Positions 37,554 through 44,826 of a DNA stretch of 64,000 nucleotides are shown here, one piece after another. Source of the stretch: Streptomyces humidus. Lineage in GTDB: Bacteria > Actinomycetota > Actinomycetes > Streptomycetales > Streptomycetaceae. The position numbers and the translations under genes were made by a program. The stretch covers positions 124,001 to 188,000 of the forward strand of contig NZ_BMTL01000018.1 in the NCBI RefSeq assembly GCF_014649655.1. Reading direction: 5' to 3'. Numbering within the stretch: the first letter of the stretch is position 1; each line of letters starts with the position of its first letter. The notes below the pieces were generated by a model. That model did no database searches and was not told the DNA's origin. It saw only the letters and a program-made list of their open reading frames with translations.

Positions 37554-38276
37554 TCAGCACCAGCGCGGCGTCGCGCCGATGACGTCGATGTACCGCGCCG
37601 CGCCCCAGGCCCAGGTGCCGTCCGTGAGGAGGTACCAGACGGGGTTGCCCTGGACGTTCTGGCCGGGGGTCCTGCAGAAGATGGAGACGATCTCGCCGCG
37701 ACGGGCGACCCGGATCACCTGGCCGCCGCGGTTGGGTGCGCTGCGCAGCAGCAGTTCGCTCGCGGTGACGCGCCCGCGGTAGTGGCGGGAGTCGTTCTGG
37801 TGGCCGGACTGCCAGGCGCCGCCGTCGCCGCCGGTGCCGCCGCCGGACTGCCAGGTGCCGCTCTGGCCGTTCTGATTCCCTTGGCCGGTCAGGCCGTTCT
37901 GGCCGTCCTGGCTGTGCTGGTTGCTTTGGCCGGCCTGATTGCCCTGGCTGTTCTGGTGGCCCTGGCCTGCCTGACTGCTCTGGCTGCTCTGGTTGCCCTG
38001 GCCGGCCTGATTGCCCTGGCCGGTATGGCCGTTCTGGTTCCCCTGGCCGTTCTGGTTGCCGAGCTGCTCGTTCTGGCCGCCTCCGCCGTCTCCGCCGTCT
38101 CCGCCGCCTTGGCCGCCTTGGCCGAGCCAGTCGTACGAGTCGTCGCTCTGGGTGTTGTTGCCGCCGCCGTCGCCGTCCCAGTCGTCGGCGAGGGCCGGGG
38201 CGACGGCCGCGGTGGTGGCGAGTGCGCCCGCCGCGGTGACCATGGCCAGACGGGTGAGAGCCGAACGCAAGGGCAT
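37554..38276 (-). CDS. Secreted SH3-like protein with a Gln/Asn/Gly-rich low-complexity linker
   Basis: A 240-residue secreted protein. The signal peptide is M-P-L-R-S-A-L-T-R-L-A-M...A-L-A-D-D (residues ~1-33) with a good GGAGG before ATG 38276. Residues ~45-150 are almost entirely Q, N, G, S and H (G-Q-G-N-Q-A-type steps). The C-terminal ~70 residues (R-G-R-V-T-A-S-E-L-L-L-R-S-A-P to the end) form an SH3b-like domain with two Cys (I-F-C-R-T and final R-W-C), which could form a disulfide. SH3b domains usually bind cell wall. It lies 51 bp upstream (in transcription) of the SEDS gene. Confidence 0.8.
   Translation of the reverse strand: MPLRSALTRLAMVTAAGALATTAAVAPALADDWDGDGGGNNTQSDDSYDWLGQGGQGGGDGGDGGGGQNEQLGNQNGQGNQNGHTGQGNQAGQGNQSSQSSQAGQGHQNSQGNQAGQSNQHSQDGQNGLTGQGNQNGQSGTWQSGGGTGGDGGAWQSGHQNDSRHYRGRVTASELLLRSAPNRGGQVIRVARRGEIVSIFCRTPGQNVQGNPVWYLLTDGTWAWGAARYIDVIGATPRWC
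37860..38070. repeat. 15-bp-type tandem repeats coding the Q/N/G-rich segment
   Basis: On the plus strand the repeats read as CTGGCCGGCCTGATTGCCCT-like steps with 15-nt spacing, including GGCCGTTCTG and GGTTGCCCTGG units. They encode G-Q-G-N-Q pentapeptides in the SH3-protein gene. Period is a multiple of three, preserving frame. Confidence 0.7.
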
Positions 38277-38346
38277 GGCGATACCTCCATGAAGAGGGTG
38301 AACCTGACTAATCGCCACATTAGGAGCGGTTTGTGCGGGCCGCCCG

Positions 38347-39732
38347 TCACGCTGCGCCATCGGGGAGGCGCGCCGGGGCGGGCGGCGACTGAGGCAGCGT
38401 CAGCGTCGCCACCGCACCGCCGTCCGGGGCGTTCGTGAACGCCAGCCGCGCCCCCAGCACCTCGGCCTGCCCGACCGCGATGGTCAGCCCGAGCCCGTGC
38501 CCCCTGGCCCCGCCCTCGGTGCGGAACCGCTGCGGCCCGTGCGTGACCAGGTACTCCGGATATCCGTCCCCGTGGTCCCGCACGGTGACCACGGGCCCGT
38601 CCACCGTCAGCGTCACCGGGGCCCGCCCGTGCCGGTGCGCGTTGGCCAGCAGATTGCCGAGCACCCGTTCCAGCCGCCGCCGGTCGGTCTCCACGTGCGT
38701 GTCCCGGACGATGACGACCGCGACCTCGCCGTCCGTGGTCGCCGACGCCCCGCCGGTCGCCGACGCCCCGGCGGCGGTCGAAGTCCCCGAGGCCGCCGGA
38801 GGCCCGGCGGCCGGCGGGGTTCCGAAGAAGTCCGAGGCCTCCACCGCCCGCACCACCCGCACCGCCAGTGCGCCCAGGTCCTCGACGTCCAGCTCCAGCC
38901 GTTCCCGTCCGGTGTCCAGCCGGGAGATCTCCAGCAGGTCCTCGGTCAGCGTGCGCAGCGCCGTCACCCGGTCGCGCACCAGTTCCGTCGGCCGTCCGGG
39001 CGGCAGGAGTTCGGCCGCCGCGTGCAGCCCGGTCAGGGGGGTGCGCAGTTCGTGCGCCACGTCGGCGGTGAAGCGCTGCTCGCTGAGCAGCTTGCCCTGC
39101 AGCGAGGAGGCCATGGAGTCCAGCGCGACGGCGACCGCGCCCACCTCGTCCTGCGGTCGGCCCGGCTCCTTGGCGCGGCGGTCGTCCACGCGCGCGTCCA
39201 GGTCGCCGGCGGTGATCCGGCGGGCCACCTGTGCGGTGGTGTGCAGCCGCCGGGTCACCCGGGTCACGGCGACGGCGCCGACCATCAGCGTCGCGCCGAT
39301 CGCCAGCGCCGACGACCACAGGATCGCGGTGTCGAGCGCCTCGATGGTGTGGGCGCTCTGCGAGTAGTCGATCGCGACCGCGAGAGCCCGCTCGCCGTCG
39401 GCGGGGCCCGCCGCCCACATCGTGGGGCGGCCCCGGCGGTCGGCGACCATCGTGCCGCGCTCCCCGGCCACCGCCAGCCTCCGCAGCGACGGGGGCAGCT
39501 CGGGCGGATCCAGCCGCGCTTCCTGGCCGAGCGAGCCCCCGGCCTCGAACGCCGTGGTCGCGTCCTCCAGCCGGGACAGCGCGAGGTCGCGAGCCCGGCC
39601 GACGGTCTGGTTCGTCACCGAGACGTGCACCAGGATGCCGAGCAGGGCGGCCAGCGCGCAGCACATCACCGTGATGAAGGCGGCGGCCTTCACGGCGAGC
39701 GTGCCGGCCCAGGAGGGCAGCGCCGGCCTCAT
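38347..39732 (-). CDS. Orphan sensor histidine kinase
   Basis: A 461-residue membrane kinase. Hydrophobic segments near residues 15-35 and ~140-160 bracket an extracellular domain. HAMP (R-R-I-T-A-G-D-L-D-A-R-V), H-box D-V-A-H-E-L-R-T-P-L-T-G, a HATPase N-box N-L-L-A-N-A-H-R-H-G and G2 G-H-G-L-G-L-T-I follow. A low-complexity Ala/Thr/Ser insert (~residues 300-325) interrupts the HATPase entry. The ATG 39732 overlaps the lipoprotein stop (ATGA). No response-regulator gene adjoins, so a regulator elsewhere must be used, or lipoprotein and kinase form the sensor of a distributed system like CseA/CseC. Confidence 0.92.
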   Translation of the reverse strand: MRPALPSWAGTLAVKAAAFITVMCCALAALLGILVHVSVTNQTVGRARDLALSRLEDATTAFEAGGSLGQEARLDPPELPPSLRRLAVAGERGTMVADRRGRPTMWAAGPADGERALAVAIDYSQSAHTIEALDTAILWSSALAIGATLMVGAVAVTRVTRRLHTTAQVARRITAGDLDARVDDRRAKEPGRPQDEVGAVAVALDSMASSLQGKLLSEQRFTADVAHELRTPLTGLHAAAELLPPGRPTELVRDRVTALRTLTEDLLEISRLDTGRERLELDVEDLGALAVRVVRAVEASDFFGTPPAAGPPAASGTSTAAGASATGGASATTDGEVAVVIVRDTHVETDRRRLERVLGNLLANAHRHGRAPVTLTVDGPVVTVRDHGDGYPEYLVTHGPQRFRTEGGARGHGLGLTIAVGQAEVLGARLAFTNAPDGGAVATLTLPQSPPAPARLPDGAA

Positions 39733-40583
39733 CGGCCGCTCGCGGACGACGACACCCGCGACGACGCGGACGCAGACGCGGGCGCGGACGACGCGGCCGG
39801 CGGGCGGGACGGCGACGCCGAGGGGGCGGGGGTGACGGACGCGGAGCGCCGGCGGGAGCGCTTGGGGCTGCCGGTGCGGAGCATCTCGTCATGGGTGAGC
39901 AGCATCGCCTGCTGCTGCTGGTCCCAGGTCCACTGCAGCCGGTACTCGTAGCCCGCGACCTCCGAGGGCGCGCGGATGATCACGGACCGCCTGGCCAGCT
40001 CGACCCCGCTCACGGCATCCTCGTACGCCATGACCTGCACGAGCCTGTTCTTGCGCACGGTGTAGACGCGGACGGCCGTCAGGTTGCCCGGCAGCTGCCG
40101 GAAGCCGAGGGTCAGGTCGGGGCGGCCGTCGCCGGTGAGGTCCCGGTAGTACGCCTTGAGTACGGGACATCTGCGGCCCTCCGCGCCGCTCTTGCCGCAG
40201 TCGGCCATCCGCCGGGCCGTCTCGGCGTAGGATCCCGCGCCGTAGTCGCCCGGGTGGTCGGCGATCTCCCTGCGCACCACCGCGACCGGGTCCACCCTGC
40301 GGATGTCGCCGTCGGGCACGGTGATGCCCTTGACCACCTGGGTCTCCACCTCGCCGATGTCGAACGCCGGGCTGGAGGCGGGGTGCAGGTCGGGCCAGAG
40401 CTTGTCCGGGCTGACCGCCGTCGGCGTCGACCCCGCGCCTTGCAGGTCGCCGGCGTCACCGCAGCCCACGGCGGCGGAGGCCATCAGGAAGACGACGGCG
40501 GCGACGAGCAGGGGACGAGCGGGGCGGCCGGGGAGACCGGGGCGGCCGGGGAGACCGGGGCGGCCGGGGCGGCTGTGGAACAC
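39729..40583 (-). CDS. Lipoprotein co-encoded with the sensor kinase
   Basis: A 284-residue secreted lipoprotein. After a basic N-terminus with G-R-P-G-L-P repeats and hydrophobic L-L-V-A-A-V-V-F-L-M-A, the lipobox A-S-A-A-V-G-C places the lipidated Cys near residue 41. The mature domain contains D-L-T-G-D-G-R-P-D-L-T-L-G-F, an FG-GAP/VCBS-like calcium-loop motif, and beta-rich segments. The last ~45 residues are Ser/Ala/Pro-rich. It starts at GTG 40583 with AGGAG four nt upstream. Overlap with the kinase gene suggests it modulates that kinase at the outer face of the membrane, as CseA does for CseC; this is inference. Confidence 0.78.
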   Translation of the reverse strand: MFHSRPGRPGLPGRPGLPGRPARPLLVAAVVFLMASAAVGCGDAGDLQGAGSTPTAVSPDKLWPDLHPASSPAFDIGEVETQVVKGITVPDGDIRRVDPVAVVRREIADHPGDYGAGSYAETARRMADCGKSGAEGRRCPVLKAYYRDLTGDGRPDLTLGFRQLPGNLTAVRVYTVRKNRLVQVMAYEDAVSGVELARRSVIIRAPSEVAGYEYRLQWTWDQQQQAMLLTHDEMLRTGSPKRSRRRSASVTPAPSASPSRPPAASSAPASASASSRVSSSASGR

Positions 40584-40754
40584 GGGACTCCTGGGGCTCC
40601 TCTTGGGTGACGGCGATGGCAGGCCCCGTACACCTTATTCATAGGGAAGTCCGTTTTGCGTACCGGTGGGCCGGTGGAGCTGAGGCAGCGTACTGCGGCG
40701 CTGAGGCGCAGTGCTGTGGATGAGTGCTGTGACGCTGACCATGGGCGAAACGCT

Positions 40755-41017
40755 TACCCGGCTACCCGAGCGCTCGGCTGCCCGAGCGCTCGGGCAGCCG
40801 GCCGCTCGATTGCTCGGGCAGCCGGCCGCTCGATTGCTCGGCCACTCGATTGCCCGGTCACCCGGCTGCCCGGCTGCCCGATCACCCGGCCACCCGGCCG
40901 TTCAGCAGCTCGGCCGCTCGCGCACAGGGCCTCTCAGCCACTCGGCCACTGGACCGCTGGGCGACTGGACCGCTCGGCCGATTTGCCGCTCGGCTACTCG
41001 GCTACTCGGCTACTCGG
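40755..41017. repeat. Field of degenerate short tandem repeats (GCTCGG/CACTCGG type)
   Basis: Nearly the whole gap between the lipoprotein and phosphatase genes. A 24-bp unit is perfectly duplicated (40788-40811 and 40812-40835, both starting GCTCGGGCAGCCGGCC), many GCTCGGCC and CCCGGCTG steps follow, and an 8-bp unit GGCTACTC is repeated three times at 40992-41015. The phosphatase stop codon (41010-41012) lies inside the last units. Open frames across it give only L-G/R-S-A repeat peptides and are not genes. Confidence 0.85.
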
Positions 41018-41519
41018 CGAGTTCCTCCAAGAGCCTGGCCGTGGGCAGCCCCGCCCGCAGGTACTCCACGAACAGTTCGTTGTGCAGGGCCCAGGGCGAG
41101 CGCCGGGACCGTATCAGCCGGATGGCCGCGTCGGCCGAATGACCCAGGTCCGTCAACGTGTGGGCCACGACCAGGCCCGAGCGGTTGTAACCGCTGTAGC
41201 AGCGGACGAGCACCGTGAGGCCCTCGTCCAGCGCGTCTCCCGCTGCCTGCGCCAGCCGGATCACCCCGGCGAGCTGGGTCCCGTCCAGCGGACCGTCCGG
41301 GATGGGCCACACCTGGTGGCGCACGCCGGGATCGGGTCCGTGCCCCTGCCGGGCCCGCGTCAGCGTCTGGACGAGATCGAACTCGTCGCGCGCCACGGCG
41401 AGCCGCCGCTCTCCGCCGGGCCCCCGGAACTCGTGGCCGCCCATCCACAGGCCGGGCACGATCTCGCTCCACGGGCGGTCCGGAACCGGTACGTCGGGTT
41501 GCTTCCTGCGGGTCCGCAA
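41010..41519 (-). CDS. Dual-specificity/tyrosine-type protein phosphatase
   Basis: A 169-residue cysteine phosphatase. The signature C107-Y-S-G-Y-N-R113-S-G is the CX5R loop; P-I-P-D-G-P-L-D-G upstream likely holds the general-acid Asp. W-M-G-G-H-E-F near residue 25 matches dual-specificity folds. I choose TTG 41519 because GGGGAGG lies 6 nt upstream and the fold starts right after; a much longer frame reaches ATG 41633, which would clash head-on with the NERD-like gene start. The 3' end runs into the tandem repeat field. Substrate is unknown; it could act on phospho-Tyr/Ser proteins or small phosphoesters. Confidence 0.78.
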   Translation of the reverse strand: MRTRRKQPDVPVPDRPWSEIVPGLWMGGHEFRGPGGERRLAVARDEFDLVQTLTRARQGHGPDPGVRHQVWPIPDGPLDGTQLAGVIRLAQAAGDALDEGLTVLVRCYSGYNRSGLVVAHTLTDLGHSADAAIRLIRSRRSPWALHNELFVEYLRAGLPTARLLEELAE

Positions 41520-41631
41520 CGGCGCCTCCCCAAACGCGCTGCCCAGTGCTTGCCCACCTCGCGCCGGAGGCAACCGCCTTCTTGCCCCTGGAGCGCCCCT
41601 CCTGTTCCCATGGTCGTAGGGGTGATGGTGC

Positions 41632-42435
41632 ATGAACGGACTGCGCGTCGTACCGACCCGGCGGCATGGTCGGGAGCGGCTCTACGTCCGCCTCGCGGAC
41701 GGCAGCGACATAGCCTGGTACGACCGTGAGTCGGCCAGGGTCAACCTCATCGGGGACGACCGCAGGGAGGACGTCCTGAAAGCCCTCGGCCCCTTCCTCA
41801 CGGGCCCGGTCACGGTGGGCCCGCCCCCGGTGCCGACCCCGGTGGAGCTGGCCCGTCTCTCCCTCCACCCGGACGACGACCTGGCCCCCAACCGCCCCGG
41901 CGAGGCCCTGGTGATCGACCTGGACCGCGACCCGCCCCCCGCCCACCGGCTCAGGACCGACCCGCGCCGCCATGCCCTGACGGCCGAACAGACGGTCGGC
42001 GAGGCGCTGGACCGTCTCGACGGCGCGGGCTGGCACACCCTGCACTCCGTCGCGCTGCCCGGCGGCGACCGCGTCCACCACCTGGCCATCGGCCCGGCCG
42101 GCCTGTTCGCGGTCCACGCCGTGTACGCCCGCAGGCAGCGGGTCCGGATCGCCGACCCGATGGTCGCCCTGGGCCGCCGCACCCCCGAGCCCCTGCTGCG
42201 CCGGGTGCGCGCCGAGGCCGACCGCGCCTCCCACGCCCTGACGGCCGAGGTCCACCCCGTGCTGGCCCTCGTGGGCCCGACGGACGTCTCCGTCACGGCG
42301 CCCCCGCGGGCGACCCGGATCCTGACCGACGCCGACCTCCCCGGCCTGGCCCGGCTGGGCGGCGTGCTCAAACCGGCGGACGTGGAAGCCCTGCACGCGA
42401 TGGCGAGAGACCGGGGAACCTGGGCAAGGGTGTGA
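41632..42435 (+). CDS. Nuclease-related-domain (NERD)-like protein
   Basis: A 267-residue cytoplasmic protein. The C-terminal half (A-G-W-H-T-L-H-S-V-A-L-P-G-G-D-R-V-H-H-L-A-I-G-P-A-G-L-F-A-V) resembles a NERD/restriction-like fold in which I-G-P-x-G-L-F provides the strand usually holding an acidic ligand, followed by alternating strands V-H-A-V-Y and P-V-L-A-L-V-G. The usual D-h-h-V of NERD is altered (G-P-A-G-L-F-A-V-H-A), so nuclease activity is doubtful. The ATG 41632 is divergent from the phosphatase gene. Activity and partner are unknown. Confidence 0.65.
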   Translation: MNGLRVVPTRRHGRERLYVRLADGSDIAWYDRESARVNLIGDDRREDVLKALGPFLTGPVTVGPPPVPTPVELARLSLHPDDDLAPNRPGEALVIDLDRDPPPAHRLRTDPRRHALTAEQTVGEALDRLDGAGWHTLHSVALPGGDRVHHLAIGPAGLFAVHAVYARRQRVRIADPMVALGRRTPEPLLRRVRAEADRASHALTAEVHPVLALVGPTDVSVTAPPRATRILTDADLPGLARLGGVLKPADVEALHAMARDRGTWARV

Positions 42436-42500
42436 TGAGGAAGAGGGTGTGAACGGGCGCCGTCCACGAGGCGCCCCACGCGCCCCACGGGTCCCACGCT

Positions 42501-43400
42501 TCAGGACGCAGCCCCGCCCTCCGGCACCGTCCCCGCCCGCCCCGCATCGGTCAGCGGCGCCAGCAGGTCGCCGAAGTCCTGCAACCGCGGTGCGACGTCG
42601 GACGCCATGAACGTGAGCGTCCCGGCCGACCGGCACTCCTCGACCTCCTCCCACGTCACCGGCGCCGACACGGTCGGCTCGGCCCGTGCCCGCAAGGTGT
42701 ACGGAGCGGCCGTCGTCTTGCGCGCCGCGTTCTGACTCCAGTCGACGAACACCTTTCCCGGTCGCAGGCTCCGCGTCATCCGGTGCAGAGCCAGCCGCGG
42801 AGCGGCCCGTTCCGCCTCCACGGCCAGCTGTCTGGCGTACTCCGTGACCCGTTCGGACGACGCCCCCCGCACCGCCGCCAGCAGATGCAGCCCCTTCGAG
42901 CCGGACGTCTTCGGATACGCCTCGATACCGTCCGCCGCCAGCCGCTCCCGCAGCCACAGCGCGACCTCGCAGCACTCGACGACGGTCGCGGGCGCACCGG
43001 GGTCGAGGTCGAAGACGAGCCGGTCGGCGAGCTCCGGCCGCTGGATCACCCACTGGGGCGTATGGAACTCGGTGACGAGGTTCGCCGCCCAGACGAGGCT
43101 CGCCAGATCCTGCACCACGACCATCCGCGCCGGGCCCTCCGAACGCGGCACCTCGGCGGTGGTCACCCACTCCGGCGTCCCCGGCGGCACGTTCTTGGCG
43201 AAGAAGACCTGCCCGTCGGGCCCGTCGGGGTAGCGCAGGAAGGACAGCGGCCGGTCGCGCAGATGAGGCAGCAGGGCGTCGGCGACGGTCGCGTAGTAGT
43301 GCAGCACCTCGCCCTTGGTGAACCCGGTCGCCGGATACAGCACCTTCTCCAGATTGCTGAGCGCGAGCCGCCGCCCCTCCACCTCGGTGATCGGCGTCAT
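42501..43400 (-). CDS. LigD polymerase/primase-type domain protein for end joining
   Basis: A 299-residue stand-alone archaeo-eukaryotic-primase-type polymerase (LigD-Pol). Catalytic acids are D131-L-D133 (V-F-D-L-D-P-G) and a third near V-F-V-D-W-S-Q-N. S-G-S-K-G-L-H supplies the nucleotide-binding loop. It adds a few nucleotides, often ribonucleotides, at DNA breaks held by Ku. There is no ligase or phosphoesterase domain, so ligation must come from another protein. ATG 43400 is divergent from ku with only ~55 bp between starts; that gap (AAAACTGG, CATAACG) holds overlapping promoters. Confidence 0.92.
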   Translation of the reverse strand: MTPITEVEGRRLALSNLEKVLYPATGFTKGEVLHYYATVADALLPHLRDRPLSFLRYPDGPDGQVFFAKNVPPGTPEWVTTAEVPRSEGPARMVVVQDLASLVWAANLVTEFHTPQWVIQRPELADRLVFDLDPGAPATVVECCEVALWLRERLAADGIEAYPKTSGSKGLHLLAAVRGASSERVTEYARQLAVEAERAAPRLALHRMTRSLRPGKVFVDWSQNAARKTTAAPYTLRARAEPTVSAPVTWEEVEECRSAGTLTFMASDVAPRLQDFGDLLAPLTDAGRAGTVPEGGAAS

Positions 43401-43455
43401 ACGATGAGAATCACATAAAACTGGTGCATAACGCTCACTCGGGAGGGTGCTGCAC
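43401..43455. promoter_or_regulatory. 55-bp divergent promoter region between LigD-Pol and ku
   Basis: A locally AT-rich segment (ATAAAAC at 43415-43421, CATAACG at 43426-43432) between the two divergent start codons. The ku ribosome site GGGAGG is at 43441-43446. The two transcripts must overlap in their promoter elements, suggesting co-regulation. No clear LexA or RecA-NDp box is visible. Confidence 0.45.
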
Positions 43456-44604
43456 GTGCGATCCATCTGGAACGGCGCCATCTCGTTCGGCCTCGTCAGC
43501 ATCCCGATCAAGCTGGTGAACGCCACCGAGAGCCACTCGATCTCCTTCCGTCAGATCCACACCGAGGACGGCGGCCGCATTCGCTATCGCAAGGTCTGCG
43601 AGCTGGAGGAGAAGGAGGTGAGCTCGGCCGAGATCGGCAAGGGGTACGAGGACGCGGACGGCACGATCATCCCGATCACCGACGAGGACCTCTCCCATCT
43701 GCCGCTCCCGACCGCGAAGACGATCGAGATCGTGGCCTTTGTCCCGGCCGACCGGATCGACCCGCTCCAGATGGACGCCGCCTACTACCTCCAGGCGGGC
43801 GGCGCCCCGGCGGCGAAGCCGTACACGCTGCTCAGGGAGGCCCTGAAGCGCAGCCGCAAGGTGGCCATCGCGAAGTACGCCCTTCGCGGCCGTGAACGCC
43901 TCGGCATGCTCCGCGTGGTCGGCGACGCGATCGCCATGCACGGCCTGCTCTGGCCGGACGAGGTCCGCGCGCCGGAAGGCGTCGCACCGGACACCTCCGT
44001 CACCGTCCGCGACAAGGAACTCGACCTCGCGGACGCCCTGATGGACACCCTCGGCGAGGTCGACCTCGACGACCTGCACGACGAGTACCGCGAGGCCGTC
44101 GAGGAGGTCGTGGCGGCGAAGGCGGCCGGTGAGACGCCGCGGGAAGCCCCGAGCGCGCCGTCCGGCGGCAAGGTGCTGGACCTGATGGCCGCCCTGGAGA
44201 AGAGCGTGCGGGCGGCGAAGGAGTCGCGGGGTGAGGAGCCGGAGCGGGCGGCGGACTCCGAGTCCGACTCCGATTCCGGCTCGGGCTCCGAATCCGGGTC
44301 TGCGTCGGGGTCTGCGTCTGCGTCGGGTGAGGCGAAGGTGAGTCGCCTGCCCCAGCGCAAGTCCGCCCGCGGCGCGCCCAAGCAGACCGGCGGCAAGAAA
44401 TCGACGTCGGCGGCGAAGAAGACGGCGGCGGCCCCGAGGAAGTCGACCCAGGCGACGAGGAAGTCGACGTCCTCGAAGACCGCGACGGGAGCGAAGAGCT
44501 CGGCGAGCGCCAAGAGCACGACGAAGAAGACCGCCGCGAAGAAGACGGCGACGGCGAAGAAGACCCCGGCGAAGAAGACGGCGGCCCGCAAACGCACGGC
44601 CTGA
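43456..44604 (+). CDS. ku: Ku protein for non-homologous end joining, with lysine-rich tail
   Basis: A 382-residue bacterial Ku. The core (R-S-I-W-N-G-A-I-S-F-G-L-V-S-I-P to about residue 255) is the DNA-end-encircling domain. Residues ~265-300 are a Ser/Asp/Glu/Gly run (S-D-S-D-S-G-S-G-S). The last ~90 residues are Lys/Ala/Thr-rich (A-K-K-T-A, A-R-K-R-T-A), a histone H1-like extension known from Ku of Streptomyces and relatives. The start GTG 43456 has GGGAGG 9 nt upstream and matches the conserved N-terminus; GTG 43447 is less likely. It pairs with the divergent polymerase for NHEJ. Confidence 0.96.
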   Translation: MRSIWNGAISFGLVSIPIKLVNATESHSISFRQIHTEDGGRIRYRKVCELEEKEVSSAEIGKGYEDADGTIIPITDEDLSHLPLPTAKTIEIVAFVPADRIDPLQMDAAYYLQAGGAPAAKPYTLLREALKRSRKVAIAKYALRGRERLGMLRVVGDAIAMHGLLWPDEVRAPEGVAPDTSVTVRDKELDLADALMDTLGEVDLDDLHDEYREAVEEVVAAKAAGETPREAPSAPSGGKVLDLMAALEKSVRAAKESRGEEPERAADSESDSDSGSGSESGSASGSASASGEAKVSRLPQRKSARGAPKQTGGKKSTSAAKKTAAAPRKSTQATRKSTSSKTATGAKSSASAKSTTKKTAAKKTATAKKTPAKKTAARKRTA

Positions 44605-44639
44605 CCGGCTGGGCGGCCGGCCCGCGCGGCAGCGCCCGT

Positions 44640-44659
44640 GGCCGGGTCCGTGCCCGGCC
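44640..44659. terminator. Hairpin after ku
   Basis: GGCCGGG (44640-44646) and CCCGGCC (44653-44659) are perfect 7-nt arms around a 6-nt loop, 36 nt after the ku stop. Confidence 0.6.
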
Positions 44660-44690
44660 CGCCACCCCGTGTTCCTGTCGGTGGCCGCCC

Positions 44691-44744
44691 TGACGGCCAC
44701 CTGACGGCCACCTGACGGCCATCTTGACGGCCATCTTGACGGTT
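44691..44744. repeat. Phased direct repeats TGACGGCCA upstream of the sugar operon
   Basis: Four copies of TGACGGCCA begin at 44691, 44702, 44713 and 44725, with a fifth partial TGACGG at 44737: periods 11, 11, 12 and 12 bp, close to a DNA helical turn. They end at the -35 hexamer of the MFS promoter, so an activator could bind in line on one DNA face. They may also be slippage products. Confidence 0.8.
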
Positions 44745-44764
44745 GTGATGTTACCGGTAACATC
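44736..44764 (+). promoter_or_regulatory. Promoter with perfect 18-bp LacI-type operator for the MFS/GH35 operon
   Basis: The palindrome GATGTTACCGGTAACATC (44747-44764) is perfect, with the central CG typical of LacI-family sites. It overlaps a predicted promoter: -35 TTGACG (44736-44741), 16-nt spacing, -10 TAACAT (44758-44763). The -10 lies inside the operator, which fits direct repression. The LacI-family gene three genes downstream is the natural candidate. It lies 63 nt before the MFS start. Confidence 0.82.
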
Positions 44765-44826
44765 GACGCTCGTCGGAGCAGCAACCGCACCCCCACCGCT
44801 GTGGGCCGTCCGCCACTGGAGTCCGC

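Noticed and set aside
37889..39892. 667-codon minus-strand frame overlapping the sensor kinase
   Set aside because: Arg/Pro/Gly-rich out-of-frame reading of the kinase and of the low-complexity SH3 gene.
40755..41017. Possible CRISPR array because of repeated short units
   Set aside because: Units are contiguous, 8-24 bp and degenerate, with no unique spacers and no cas genes.
40711..41142. Open frame with repeated L-G-x-P/S-A-A-R units, resembling a repeat protein
   Set aside because: It follows non-coding tandem repeats with no ribosome site and runs antisense into the phosphatase gene.
41520..41633. Extended N-terminus for the phosphatase starting at M-H-H-H
   Set aside because: It would overlap the divergent NERD-like start codon, and a GGGGAGG-preceded TTG lies exactly at the fold start.
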